Source: Symsagittifera roscoffensis
Taxonomy: Eukaryota > Xenacoelomorpha > Acoela > Convolutidae
Length of the DNA: 64,000 nt
Direction: 5' to 3'
Assembly (NCBI RefSeq): GCF_963678635.1
Contig: NC_087071.1
Location: forward strand, 34,153,680-34,217,679
Positions within the stretch are counted from its first letter, which is position 1; the number at the start of each line of letters is the position of its first letter. A program made the translations under genes and the position numbers. This document shows, in pieces, positions 32,901-41,775 of the stretch. The notes beneath the pieces were generated by a model, which had not been told where the DNA came from, did no database searches, and was given only the letters and a program-made list of their open reading frames with translations.

Positions 32901-35900
32901 AGATCAATCGTGACGTCAAAGTTACGAACGAAATCCCTTCCTAGGATGAACTGGTCGGATTCGTCCAAATTCTCTACTACTAGGAAGCTCATCCAAAGAT
33001 GTCTCCCTCCGAGCTGCAGTGAGATGATCGGAGTTCGTCCGGAGACATAGATCCCTCCCTGATTGGCAGCTGCCAACCTGATGTTTGTCGGTATGAGATC
33101 CGACCTATCAAAACCCATGTCGGTCCAAGTTTTGACTGGCATGACACTAACTACTGCTCCCGTGTCTAGCAGTCCCTTTACTGAAAGTTGTCTGCCTTGC
33201 ACGTCCAGGACGTGTGCGGCCAGATCTGCCTCGCAACCAATATGCACAGCATCTTGTTCGAGCATCGCGTTGTGTCCGATCCGTCTGACCTTCAGCTCCT
33301 CTTGACCAATGTATATCCGGCCAACCTGATCGTTCGCGTCAGTTATGTGAGCTTTCGTGTAGATATTGATGCCATCCACATTCATCAGAATCGGGTAAGG
33401 GCCATGGACATCGATATAATGTCCGTCCACTTTCATCAGCCTCGGACCTCCCGTTGTGAGCAGCGCTCGCACTGCCCTGGAGTCCAGTTTGGGATCCTTC
33501 TCCTTCAGGTAGTCGGCATAGATGTCCAGGTGGACTAGTGTAATCTCGGATGGCTCGCTCAGGTTCTTGACCACCTGGTGCCCTGCGACTGAGATGATAG
33601 ACATTATTTTGGTCCCTGCCTTCGTCATGCCGAAAGTCTTGCCAGATATAACGTTCAGTTTTAGTCCCTGTTTCTTGGGCTTTCTTTCGTCTTCTGCTCC
33701 TGTCGTTTTACTCAGGACATTAAGACCTTCCCGAAGATCTGTGCTCTCCAGCTCCGACCTTACCCATTGCTCCACTTCTTTCGCGGCTAGGTCCTGTTTG
33801 ACATTCTGCAGAGCTGTCCTTGCCGCCAGGCCGTAATCCACCTTGAGTGGGCTAGACGACTCTGTTTCGAGGTTCGAGGCTACCACCTCATCAGGCCACG
33901 TCTTAACCTTTTTGGTCGTGAAGGTGTTCGGTGTCGTCTCCTTTTTCCGAGATTCAGCCTCGTTCATCAGACGTGCTCGACTGGCCTTGACCCCCGAAAG
34001 CGCCTCTTCATGGCGGGGATGTTTCACGTCCGCTACTGCGTCCCAAAATTGAGTACAATCCGACTTGAAGTGTCCCTCCAAATTACAGAACAAACACCTC
34101 GGACCATATTTCATGATGAGCCCTCTCACATACTCTTCATGATCCTCGTCGGTCGCGTCAGCGTCCTCGAGAAAGTAGCCTATGGCCTTCATGTTCTGTT
34201 TGTATGCAGAACACGCAGAAACGTGATGGTCCATCGAACCACAATTCGCACACGACCTCCTCTTGTCCATGTCATCGCGAGGTTTGTACCAACTGGAATT
34301 CGCACCAGTGTTTGTCCCGCTATAGTTGCCATAAATGCTGTAACGGTTTTGCGCCCTCGGTTTTATGAGTAAATACTCGCGTGACTTCATACGCAAGTCG
34401 TCGGGCGTGGGTACCTGATCTAGTGACAGGGTGAAGTGAGTGGCCAACATCGTCTTCAACTCCTCACTCCTTACTCCATCCATGAACTTCGAAGCGATCG
34501 CCAAGTTTCGCTCGGATATTCTCTCATCCGGGTTACTTCTCCTCCTGAGCAGTTCAAGGTCATCCAAGAATTTATCTATTGATTCTTCATCTCTCTGTCG
34601 CCTCTTCTCGAACTTCACCATGGCCTGGTGCCCTTGTACTCCAGAGCCGAAACGATTCAGCAGGATGTCGAATATCTTGCGAGCGCTGTCTCTCTCATTG
34701 GCTCTTTTCGCCATTACACAATTTAATGCAGTACCCTCCAGGTTGCTCGTCAGCGCGCTGCACTCTTGTTTCTTGGAGAGATTCTCTTCCTCAAAGTGTA
34801 ACTTCATCACCTCTATCCAAGTGTCAATGCAGCCATCTGACTCGTCTTTGTATGACTTCGGCTTCTTCAGTGTTCTTCTTGACCTCTCTCCTCTCTCGGT
34901 TGACTTCGAGAGCTTGGTGATGAATGTTTCAAGAGATCTGTTCAGAGGCTCGAACATCGAGGCATACATCGTTGTGTCTTGTGAGACTGTGGTCAGATCT
35001 GGTACTGAACTGACTTGTGGCACGGTTGGCAATCTTGTCTCCGGTGTGGCCTCTGCCTCCGGCGGTACTGGATTCGTCCAGCCAGGCCTCTGCGGGGCTG
35101 CCCTTGGCCACTCCTTGTTTCTATGCTCGTAGTTCGTTCTCGAGCTTTGCTGGGCTCTGGCATTGTTGCCCGTACCATCTGCAACATTCGCATGGCGTGA
35201 GCGCTCCCTTGAGTTGGAATGCTCCTGCCAACTACTTCCGTTCAGGATCGCGTCAAGCTTCCGCATCATCAAGTCAGATTTGGCGTCCAACCTCTTTTCC
35301 AGGCCAGTCATCGTTTGGGCATAGGTACTATCATGATCATTCAATAATCGCTCGATCTCTCTTGTCATCCTAGCCTCCCTTTCCTCTGACTCTTTCTTTG
35401 CCTGTGCCAGGCTCTCGGCCAGGCATTGATCGGTGTTGCGAATCAACTGAGCCTGATCAAACCTCGCCTGCGACTTCACGTGCGTCAGCTCATCTTTCAA
35501 GCTCTCTCTACCATGGTGAGCTCTCTCGTCAACTTGATCTATCTTTTTAGTCATGTCCCGCCTCAATTCATCCAGGCCATTCATCACACCAGCGAACATA
35601 TCACTTATGTCACCAGCTGCCCCCAGTGACGGGGTTAGCCCCAGAGAAGATGAGGTCAGCTGCGGCGGTAGCCTAGCACTCGATGACGCTCCGTCCTTTT
35701 GCTTGTGCATTGACGTCATTAGTCTGTCAAAAGTTGATGATGCCCCCATCGTTATCCCATCTGACATGGGCCTGTTCGGCGAGATTGATGACGCCTTGCT
35801 GCTCTTCTCGTTCCTTGGGCACGGTGTGAAGTCTACATCCGGATGGGATGTCTCCGGGTAGTCATAACTGGAAGTCAAACCAACAGTTGGTAGTGATGCC

Positions 35901-36472
35901 ATGCGCTCGTCGTACAGAGACCTCCAACTCTTCTTGGCTTTCGAACCCGGTTGTTCTTCACTCGGGCTTATACTCGACATCATCGCGTTGTTGCTCTGCT
36001 TGGCCAGAGATGAGTGGGTACTAGCCGAATGTGAGTATTCTCCCCTCCACCTGTGACTCTTGGTCTCCGATTTGGACATTCCCTTGAACAAGACTTCTTC
36101 TCGCGGCTCGACCTCGGAACGCTCCGAGGTCTCTTCTGTCCTCTCGACTTCCTCTCGTTCGAGGACCTCGTCTGGCTCAAAGTCGGGTCGAATGAGCGTT
36201 CGCTCCCCTTCGTCAAAGGGATCCACCAGCGTTCCGCTCGCAGGCTCGGCCTCGGCGCTCCGGTCTTGGTTGCCATCAAGGTTTTTCTCGCTCCTTAGTT
36301 TCATTTCGATCACTGAAAGATCAGGTTGACCTTTAGTCGGTTCGTCTTCAGCAAACGCGTCGGAAGCGCTGCTAAACGAGGTTTGGCTACGCCTAGTTCT
36401 AAATTTCCGCGTGCTTCCCTTGCTTAGCCTGGGAATTTTGGTAGTCCATCCTAACGAGTCCCTGCGCTGCAT
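26990..36472 (-). CDS. Element B Gag-Pol polyprotein (Gag, PR, RT, RNase H, INT, macro-like domain)
   Basis: One uninterrupted frame; open from 36532, but the ATG at 36472 matches the start in A and gives 3160 residues (numbers below count from 36532). Coiled coil about 250-440; Gag core 530-740; two CX2CX4HX4C knuckles near 760 and 807; aspartic protease LLDTGA with Asp1123; RT CYVDDV with Asp1610/1611; RNase H from about 1750; linker 1900-2310 with LSGES repeats; integrase zinc domain about 2395-2440; integrase triad Asp2465, Asp2524, Glu2560 (DX58DX35E); GPY/F module (KWRGPF); C-terminal macro-like domain about 3030-3172. Gag and Pol are fused without a frameshift or stop, so Gag excess is not produced by recoding at the boundary. 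All visible catalytic residues are intact, so this copy may be active. Confidence 0.95.
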   Translation of the reverse strand: MQRRDSLGWTTKIPRLSKGSTRKFRTRRSQTSFSSASDAFAEDEPTKGQPDLSVIEMKLRSEKNLDGNQDRSAEAEPASGTLVDPFDEGERTLIRPDFEPDEVLEREEVERTEETSERSEVEPREEVLFKGMSKSETKSHRWRGEYSHSASTHSSLAKQSNNAMMSSISPSEEQPGSKAKKSWRSLYDERMASLPTVGLTSSYDYPETSHPDVDFTPCPRNEKSSKASSISPNRPMSDGITMGASSTFDRLMTSMHKQKDGASSSARLPPQLTSSSLGLTPSLGAAGDISDMFAGVMNGLDELRRDMTKKIDQVDERAHHGRESLKDELTHVKSQARFDQAQLIRNTDQCLAESLAQAKKESEEREARMTREIERLLNDHDSTYAQTMTGLEKRLDAKSDLMMRKLDAILNGSSWQEHSNSRERSRHANVADGTGNNARAQQSSRTNYEHRNKEWPRAAPQRPGWTNPVPPEAEATPETRLPTVPQVSSVPDLTTVSQDTTMYASMFEPLNRSLETFITKLSKSTERGERSRRTLKKPKSYKDESDGCIDTWIEVMKLHFEEENLSKKQECSALTSNLEGTALNCVMAKRANERDSARKIFDILLNRFGSGVQGHQAMVKFEKRRQRDEESIDKFLDDLELLRRRSNPDERISERNLAIASKFMDGVRSEELKTMLATHFTLSLDQVPTPDDLRMKSREYLLIKPRAQNRYSIYGNYSGTNTGANSSWYKPRDDMDKRRSCANCGSMDHHVSACSAYKQNMKAIGYFLEDADATDEDHEEYVRGLIMKYGPRCLFCNLEGHFKSDCTQFWDAVADVKHPRHEEALSGVKASRARLMNEAESRKKETTPNTFTTKKVKTWPDEVVASNLETESSSPLKVDYGLAARTALQNVKQDLAAKEVEQWVRSELESTDLREGLNVLSKTTGAEDERKPKKQGLKLNVISGKTFGMTKAGTKIMSIISVAGHQVVKNLSEPSEITLVHLDIYADYLKEKDPKLDSRAVRALLTTGGPRLMKVDGHYIDVHGPYPILMNVDGINIYTKAHITDANDQVGRIYIGQEELKVRRIGHNAMLEQDAVHIGCEADLAAHVLDVQGRQLSVKGLLDTGAVVSVMPVKTWTDMGFDRSDLIPTNIRLAAANQGGIYVSGRTPIISLQLGGRHLWMSFLVVENLDESDQFILGRDFVRNFDVTIDLNDGLIRIKDPERKYEKRPLNKILINQAKVPIFLDRKVRLKPNQAVRATFRMRNLNELSNDRQVCLVPNPNSKSSAILGRSFSLTQSGLCVSVLLNTEATTVTIQRGKKLGYALPLNTDFLSVENLKKFDVTKCPLHANQECIMKRVIELKSSRKLFSMKSETDDGLSSCSNFPERPTEAELAANRPVLPEIEHLKGKISDKELDSLRAVLDRNADVFSKHKADIGCCNFVEHEIEIEEGSVPHREGARRMTPNKSEACRKEIEMLMEYDMIEPSKSPWACGVVMAKKKGGQLRFCCDFRYLNAVTIKDAYPIPRIDESLSKLGDAKFFTTLDLGSAFWQVPLRKQDREKTGFACELGLFQWKRMPFGLCNATATFQRLMAQALTSVTKKYGNLIMCYVDDVVIATPTLEDHIERLEEVFSCMKQAGLKCKPSKCEILKDSIKYLGRLVDKHGVRPDPEAVEAVLTWKAPKTDTQLMSFLGFANYYREFIKGYADKIYPMQRLMRNKGKKFTWTDEAQVSFENIKHELCEAPVLGMPTEKGMFVLDTDASLVAISGILHQEQEWNGRTVLRPIAYGSKVLSDTEMKYGAPKAEMFAVITFVEKYRAYLGSAPFKLRVDNRALAWLKTYSMDQSYIGRWIVRLDGYHMIIEHRTRDKHQNADSLSKKTEFYERLEEKQANQSEIKDGFSFLDKETYDKLPLTRWLDKSGHPIPGHPDLPVETAAEIKLLARGEPVPLDLLVRSNLVQQELARLGINSIALLNKTVNVAPDVMEKLRDLLDREVDRHDREWMETMQRLTVTERTEKRPVSIRSRGIERDCRSIVNQLVTSMPKEVLLRTSFTEYGTLNQNQATEEVRIRSKSSFTRRVHFTDAKEEYEPSPDCSSVDETMSGESDTFEPVKDDLSEESDTFEPVQDNLSGERLTRPLRGKILSGESGSKRPMDRVLSGESRNISDHLEYDVGESVDSSVDSVPQSGDNTSETTSNSDMSEIAIHSLLVDWKQRGLDREIHQDPDRDRYTSDEEGTVVDNAADELELIAVSKRPTRLLPHGTVVRTNLEPSVQEATPLKKIWCVKLMDDAHAPEIMSGQMNVVKTYLKARYRLSDLLRAQRNDRMTSSLKRWIENRAPDKGDLEEDSYKILKQFYLKRKDLLYLNKDGIVACKRKEEDKVLYKYNSIVLPQLYQTELLFRSHDQMGHQGVDKVYNRIQKRFEWPGLKKACEKWIAACLSCQQAKDPRKLRFPLQSIESSGFNEVVQIDHQKICMTATGYNQVLVMIDHFTKYAEAAPCMTASAEETCDHLINVWIARHGCPITFQSDNGKAFVGDLTKELMKRSQVAHAHSTTYHPQTNGLVERQNRTLVSMLRVYCSRYMDDWDKHLPQVMGAYNSTEHSTTGISPHMMLTGHEKALPLTFFYPEYEGKRTAPQTYVRDVIRRQQDLNDLCRRNTQQAQIRQKRRFDKRTADAKAYSVGDYVWVFQEVVPPKGTKKLLKKWRGPFQITEVHQGGRFYRLSTGRAAHYENIKPHNASSEDWCIPVDMQEGDYLIVDPACEVNERGTRDKNDGNEVVDDCDLPLDLELTERVEVDDETLPYAEEDWDCPEQTEIDRGIQPDFPLTMETRQSKRGKNQKKYNPYGEDFVADRIVVSDVIDSLVGLDEVAMLEEINLVNDMDQDWIDDRSEPEVEFEPEAEQTHEQELTNLRVLEWRHDLPTDPKETILTIQDVDRDGVKYISHDNTESNWVAPDGPLRVPQSNLGLLDFGRSTGTSMDIFVRGVGVGLTHTENLMIKKLKSARETGELETEGENAKKPPFGRIFESYFDLPNHYSNNIVITDSDFILTERTCAIAITADVSFKTALAADFKREYKNIEFLWKQRPGVGGMIALPPVASQIPGKYLCFLVTKATDRQHVNPESLVLALTRLRDFLVERGVTSLSLPVYDPNRGKLHPRELYALVHVIFSETDIEVYLHKKYYLSIC
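27588..27612 (-). promoter_or_regulatory. Candidate internal (central) polypurine tract, element B
   Basis: In element sense a T-run then GTCCGGGGAGTGGGGGTAGGA, within the Pol frame about 600 nt before its end. The preceding 30 nt resemble the flank of the true 3' PPT at 16912, and the segment is conserved in A at 11325-11350. Confidence 0.45.
30055..30245 (-). repeat. PPT-core repeats encoding LSGES peptides, element B
   Basis: Within the RNase H-integrase linker the PPT core (GTCCGGGGAG in element sense) occurs four times, with two degenerate relatives, each encoding Leu/Met-Ser-Gly/Glu-Glu-Ser/Arg. Spacing is about 36-60 nt. Element A has three such copies at 8703-8849. Confidence 0.8.
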
Positions 36473-36958
36473 AGTTTTATACAAAATGAAAATATTCGTA
36501 ATTTGATGGCAATGCAAACGCACCACAAACAAGTTTTAGTTAAATCACTTAACGCTGCCTACTCGATTCCGTCAGTATCAAAATGTGTCTTAGATCTCTC
36601 ACGACTAAACTAGTGACTCAGCTAAAGTTACACACAGGGTATACCCAGTATTGATATAATGCTGACTCAACCCGGTTGTATAATATAACAGTAACACTAA
36701 GTTTCCACAAGATATAATTGGTACACAAAACACAATCGGTAATCAGATAAGAATATCCTATAGGTGACAGCGACCTTTTGTCAGTATCAATTTATCGCCA
36801 CACAATTTATTAAGTCACTGCTTTGTTAAAATTAAACAATCTTCGATAAAAAGCAGTGATGACTCAGAAATAGATAAATAAAACTTAGTCTTAAAGAAAA
36901 AGACTTCCCCCAATCGGAACGATCCGAAAGAACGAAGCCCAGGACACAGTCTTCTCAA

Positions 36959-37237
36959 GTGGGTGTGTATTTGCCTAATACACCCACCGAGGTCTTCTTT
37001 TGGGTGTCCTGCGATTGCCCGAGCTGTCCTACTAAGTAGCTCAAGGCAACCTCTTGGTCGAAAATTCGTCAAGTCTATGAAAAAGCTCTCCCACACTCGG
37101 ACTGCTCCAAGTGCACGAGAGTAGGGAACAACTTTTCTTCTCAAGTGGGTGTGTATTTGCCTAATACACCCACCGAGGTCTTCCTTTATTTGTTCCCGGA
37201 TTGCCCGAACTTCCCTATTAAGTAGCTCAAGGCAACC
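36959..37237 (-). ncRNA. Duplicated structured leader RNA element, element B
   Basis: Two copies about 185 bp apart. Copy 1: stem 36959-36965 with 36981-36987, and stem 37013-37025 with 37038-37051. Copy 2: stem 37145-37151 with 37167-37173, and a matching stem at about 37199-37211 with 37224-37237. Element A has one copy (1799-1887) with compensatory base changes. It is an RNA element of the genomic transcript; its role is unknown. Confidence 0.6.
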
Positions 37238-37436
37238 ACACAACCAAAATCACAATCAAAAAAAATTTGGTTCGGGTACTTCTAATACACCCAATGTAGA
37301 ATCCAAAGTTGATCACGAATTTCCGGGTCAGAATGGGTTCTTATGATCCTGATAAGCACGCCTAATATCCTAATATGATCCTAATTAAATGGATATTTTC
37401 CGTTTCCCAAATTGCCACAGAAGGTTCACTCAAACC

Positions 37437-37860
37437 TCTTACAAGGAGGGTCGCTAGAAGGTTTAAGACACTCCGGAGGGTTACCTCGGAGGGTACCTCA
37501 ATCACTCAAGTTACTTAGGAGGGTATCTTAATCACCCAAGTTACTTAGGAGGGTATCTTAATCACCCAAGTTACTTCGGAGGGTCCCCCTAAATTTACTA
37601 AGGAGGGTCAATAAGATGCTTAATACGCTCCGGAGGGTCACTTCGGAGGGTACCTCCAAAATTTTCCAAATTTTCCGATCTCACTTGGAAGGTTCTCCTA
37701 CTAGCTTCAAAAAGCGTCAAAATAAGCTAAGGGTTCTAGGGGGAGCTGTTTCAACTTCTTAGGGTGATCTCGTGGAAATTTTCCACTAAGGAGGGTTGTT
37801 AAAGGGTTTAGCTGACTCCTAAGGGTCACTTCGGAGGGTCCCCCCTTAATCAAGAAAGAG
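37437..37860 (-). repeat. Clustered GGAGGGT leader repeats in element B
   Basis: About twelve copies of GGAGGGT on the plus strand (ACCCTCC in element sense), including three near-identical tandem units of about 21-30 bp at 37515-37580. In A the cluster at the corresponding leader position has the purine motif on the element's sense strand, so the dominant orientation differs between copies. Confidence 0.8.
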
Positions 37861-39576
37861 GGTTATATCACCGCAGTAAAGCCTCTGAAAGCGGTCTACC
37901 TGACTTAAAACTAGGTTGGCTGACACGGTCAACCTTCCCAGTTGAATAAAAAGATGTTTTGATAAAATTTTCTGCCGTTCGGAGGGTTGCCCGTGATTTG
38001 GACCCTCCGAACCAACAAATTCTAAAAAATTTTTCTAATCTGAATTAACCAACCCAAAAACGGTTGCGATTCGAAAAAGTGGTCAGAAACGTCGACTTAT
38101 GGTACCAAAATTATCCCGATCGGATAACTGGTCTTTGAGAAATCGCCAAAAACGCGTTTGTCAAAATGGCCCTTTTTCACCACCTATATAGGTTCTGAAA
38201 GACTTTTTCCGCAATTCCGGTCAAAAATGCCTAGAAATGCTTGAAATGATTGTAGCAGCCCTGTACGGCACTGGAATAATACAAAAAACCGGACCAAAAT
38301 TGGTTTAGAAACAAAAATTTGGCCAAAAATTATCAAATTTGGACCCTCCGATTCCTTCCTTTTCCAAACCTTAAGTCGTTAGCTCTGTCCACGGAGCTAC
38401 TCGGAGGGTTACCCAAAAATTTCTCTAGTAACCTAGCACGTTATGCTAGCACGCTCCTAACGCAAAAAATTTTATTGCTCTAACTCTAAAAACTCAAAAA
38501 CTCGATCCCCAAAACAGATTGACAAAATACAGAAAATTATCAAAATTTTGAACGAAAAATTTTCGTTTTTCTAACTTCTACTGAGTCTTCGCTCACACGG
38601 TTTCTTTAGTGAAGGGGATCGAACTACGTAGCTACTCTCTATATAAAAGCTTTTTGCCTATCGGAAAAGCTCGGATATTCGAAAATTTGGGGGTCTACAG
38701 TTTGGTCAAAAATTGGTAATTTTCGACAAAAAACGGGTGTTTCTTGGGTCTAAATAGGAGATAAGTAATATATAGTAAGGATAATAATCTATTAATAGTC
38801 GTTAATAAATAGTACTATACCCTCCTTTGCACCAAAATATCCGAATTAAGACCCTTAACTCGGAAATTTGTAATCGATGGAGGGTACAATCGGACCGCGC
38901 CAATCGTGCCCCCCACCACTTAAGTTTTAAAGAAATAGTACCCGAACGATACTAAAATTGCCTCAACGATACCCAACAGTCGTTGCGGATGTTGTCCTTG
39001 ATGTCCCTGTTGAGCGTGGAACACGTTGATCAGCTTGCCACTCTACCCTCCGGCCACCGGCAAATTTATCATTAACGTGCTTAAACACTCAAATTACACT
39101 CGAGGGAGGGTATCCAACCCTTCACCAAAACACACAATCTTTCTATCAGAAAGATATAAATCAATCTGAAACAACAACAAATAGGAAGGTCAGATCACAT
39201 CTCGTCCGGAAATAACATATAAACTGTCACTTTATGTTTTTTACTGTTTTTTGTACTTTTTTGTTTTTAAATAAATTTATTTTTGGCTTTTTCTTGGTTA
39301 TACACTATTTTTGTTTGGTTTTACACTTTCTCTTTAATTGTTTTTGGTCCCGGGACCTCGGGACAAGCGAGTTCATGACTTCCCACCTAACCCTCCGGCC
39401 CCCGGAATTTTCGGTGTTAACTAAGTTAAAAAGCTAAATCGTACTAGACGGAGGGGTACGCACCTTCCCCCTAGTACAAAAACGGTCATTAAGGCCTCTA
39501 ACTCGGGCTTACGCCCGGAGCGGAGGGTACGTCGCTGAAACGCTTGCTGATCATGATGGTTTCATGCCTTTAACAG

Positions 39577-39594
39577 GCCCACCCAGGAGCGCCA
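39577..39594 (-). promoter_or_regulatory. Primer-binding site, resembling tRNA-Asn 3' end complement
   Basis: In element sense TGGCGCTCCTGGGTGGGC, 12 nt after the LTR end at 39607. It starts with TGG (complement of CCA) and its T-arm part (GGGTGGGC) fits eukaryotic tRNA-Asn. The 12-nt gap from the LTR is longer than the usual 0-5 nt. tRNA identity is from general knowledge of tRNA ends, not from a host tRNA. Confidence 0.6.
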
Positions 39595-39606
39595 TAAAAA
39601 CGTCTA

Positions 39607-40493
39607 TGTAACATTCGCCCAAATATCACACAGCGACGGAGCGTAGAAAAAGTACCTATTGACGACTGGCAGGCGTCAGTTACCTTAATTCTACTCGTTT
39701 TTCACCGTCTCGACCTTGCCAGTTGATTTTCTGGTCTGTCTAGGGCAAAGTAAAAAGTTACTATTTTTAGGCCATCAGTCAAACGACTTTTGATCAGCTT
39801 TCGTTTGCATGCGAACACAACCACATAGCTGAGTCTCGGATCCTCAGACTACGTGATTGTCATTAAAAACACGGCTCGAACAACCTATTTTTATATGTTT
39901 TTGTGTGACAGTTTTATATTAAATCCATTGGAGATGGATTGACCCTTTCCTTTCTCTATCTACTCATGCTCTGAAATATCAAATAATATCGGTGTTTAAT
40001 TGATCTCTAGGACATTACAGCAGCTGTTATAGTTAGTTTACCCAGTCCCTTCACATATAACAGTCTCTGGGGGACCAAGCCTCCGCTCCCGTGATTTTCT
40101 TGAGATAACACTCTTATCTCCTATATTTCGTGTCCCGGGAGGGTTCCGTGGTATTTCTCTTCCCCCCACTGAAGCCTCCGTCTCCACAAATATCTGTCGC
40201 TAAGGTCCTTATCATGTGTTCTTGCCACGATAAGAGGCTCCGTAATTTTCCTGTCTCTGACACAACTGTTCGTCACAATTTCTATCGTTGTTCTGTTTTT
40301 TCGTCTTTTTTCTTCAAAATGGCCGTCTTTTTTCTATTTCTCAGAAATGTTCTCCTTCAAATCGAAATTTTAAAAATAAAAATTCCAGAACATTCTGACC
40401 CTCCGTCGCAACACTTTTCTGTTCATAAGGCCTTTCGTCACTCTTTTTTATGTCACGGGAAGGTTGTGCTGTGTCATCCGGCAGAATGGCACA
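39607..40493 (-). repeat. 5' LTR of element B (complete)
   Basis: 887 bp, TGTGCC at 40493 to GTTACA at 39607. The part 39924-40493 matches the surviving 3' LTR at 2 mismatches in 570; the rest aligns with the end of A's LTR. Flanked on the outside by ATACAAG, the expected start of a target-site duplication. Confidence 0.93.
39885..39895 (-). promoter_or_regulatory. Possible TATA box in the LTR of element B
   Basis: In element sense TATAAAAATAG, about 600 nt into the LTR and 280 nt before its end, a plausible site for the LTR promoter. The equivalent position in A is degenerate, so support is weak. Confidence 0.3.
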
Positions 40494-41598
40494 ATACAAG
40501 TGTTACAAATAAAAATTTCGTAGAAAGTTATTTTGTCATTTATTGTTCCGAGTACGCAAGCGGCGTTCGCAATCTGTATTGCCAGGGAGATTCTCTGTTT
40601 TAAAAAGCTGCCTTCTCTGGGTTCCTCAGTGCATATGCTTAGGTTCTTACAAAGCTTGCTCACAAAAAATTTCTATGCTGGGCCCGGCCACGCCCTGAAT
40701 TTCAAAAGCTAGCGGTTGAAAAAGATATCCATCATTTACAAGATCTTAATACTTGTCAATTTTTCGCTCTTCCGCTTCAGCGGTAGCCTTACCAGGGTTA
40801 CAAACAGACCGGGCATTAATTCTACAAGAAGCTAAGGAGTCTACTACCGTTACATCACACAAGAGCTGCTTACCAACAGCCCATTGAACGAGCCTCACAC
40901 CGTCTGGTCGCTACTGATCGGTCCTGTAGAGGTTGTCGTGGTTCTAAAACAGACGGAATGTGAGTAGAAGATAAACTAGCTTAAAAGGGCATTCAGGTTT
41001 GAATGCCAAGAGAATCTCCCTGCACTTTTGAGGCAAATAAGACCATGCCAACCATCCTCGGTAACGTCTTTTCCGCACACGCATTTATGCCGTTCGCATA
41101 TTTTTGAGCCTAATCGAAGTCCTATCGCAATTCTGAGTTGTTGGTTCGACAATTTTAACCTTGAATTTTTGCACGGGATGACGTTCAACCATTGGGAGCC
41201 AAATCTATCTTGGAACGCGTTGAATCTTTTTACGTCCATTGGTTCGAGTCGTAAAATCAAGTCTGCATTTTCGCTTTCAAAATTGGCTCCAACCAATTTT
41301 TTTGGATTTCAATTTCCGGAGCCATTTCAATTTTTCCAAGTTCAAACCACCGTTTAAGCGCATCATCATAGGTTTCATTCACATGCTCCAAACCAAAGAT
41401 TTCGCTCAAGGCATCTTTTGCTTCTACTGCTGAGGCTAAGAAAGCGGGTAAAGCGAGTAGACGAGCGGAAGAAACGCCTAAGCCACCTTTGGCTGCCGGG
41501 AGAAATGCTTGTAAAAAGTGGTTATCATCCATTTTCACCGTTAGTGACCTTGCATAATGAATTTCTAAGTAATTTGTCGTAGCGTTGCAAAAAATCAT
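40494..41598 (-). pseudogene. Non-LTR element: connection, CCHC motif, RLE domain and tail
   Basis: Several frames are needed to read it, so it is broken. From 41598: a helical segment with KGGLGVSSARLLALPAFLAS typical of the region after RT, then RFNAFQDRFGSQWLNVIP, then C-X-CGKDV-X8-H-X4-C as a zinc motif, then RPDGVRLVQW ... CDVTVVDSLAS, which I read as the PD-(D/E)XK endonuclease that nicks target DNA, and finally a QRISLAIQ-containing tail. Family identification rests on this motif order, known for RLE-bearing non-LTR elements; the exact clade is not established. Confidence 0.6.
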
Positions 41599-41775
41599 TT
41601 TGCAAAAAAAGGGCTGGTACGCAAAAAATATAGGAGTTTTGGCATGCTAAAGCAATTTTTCAGGGGGTAACAACCATAATGGGCGTCTAGTTTGTCAATG
41701 ATATCCGAGATTTTTCAAACTCCTTTCTTTTTTTGTCGAGCAATTCTCTTCGGCAAAGTTCGCCGATTGGAGATC

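Larger units (their letters stand above)
36473..39606 (-). other. 5' leader of element B (no gene)
   Basis: 3.1-kb untranslated leader between the 5' LTR and gag. It contains the primer-binding site, a structured RNA in two direct copies (36959-37237), and a G-rich repeat cluster (37437-37860). Its distal part, around 38680-38968, aligns with the first 300 bases of the window in element A. Open frames here (such as one over 36815-37243) follow the repeats and are not conserved in A. Confidence 0.85.
16342..40493 (-). mobile_element. Element B: near-intact giant Ty3/gypsy-type LTR retrotransposon
   Basis: Order in its own sense: 5' LTR (40493-39607), primer-binding site, leader, Gag-Pol (36472-26990), spacer, ORF2 (26524-17657), 3' UTR, PPT and a 3' LTR cut at 16342 by element A. 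The present span is 24,152 bp; adding the 317 bp of LTR displaced by A gives about 24.5 kb. The 570 bp shared by the two LTRs (16342-16911 and 39924-40493) differ at two positions only, by my reading. Right flank 40494 onward is the coding end of a non-LTR retrotransposon, so B inserted into it. Its target-site duplication partner lies outside the window. Confidence 0.95.

Noticed and set aside
36815-37243. 142-residue open frame with internal duplication
   Set aside because: It follows the duplicated structured RNA of the leader and is not conserved in A or C.
37437-37860. CRISPR-like array
   Set aside because: Repeats are short, irregular and lie in a retrotransposon leader of a eukaryote; no uniform spacers.
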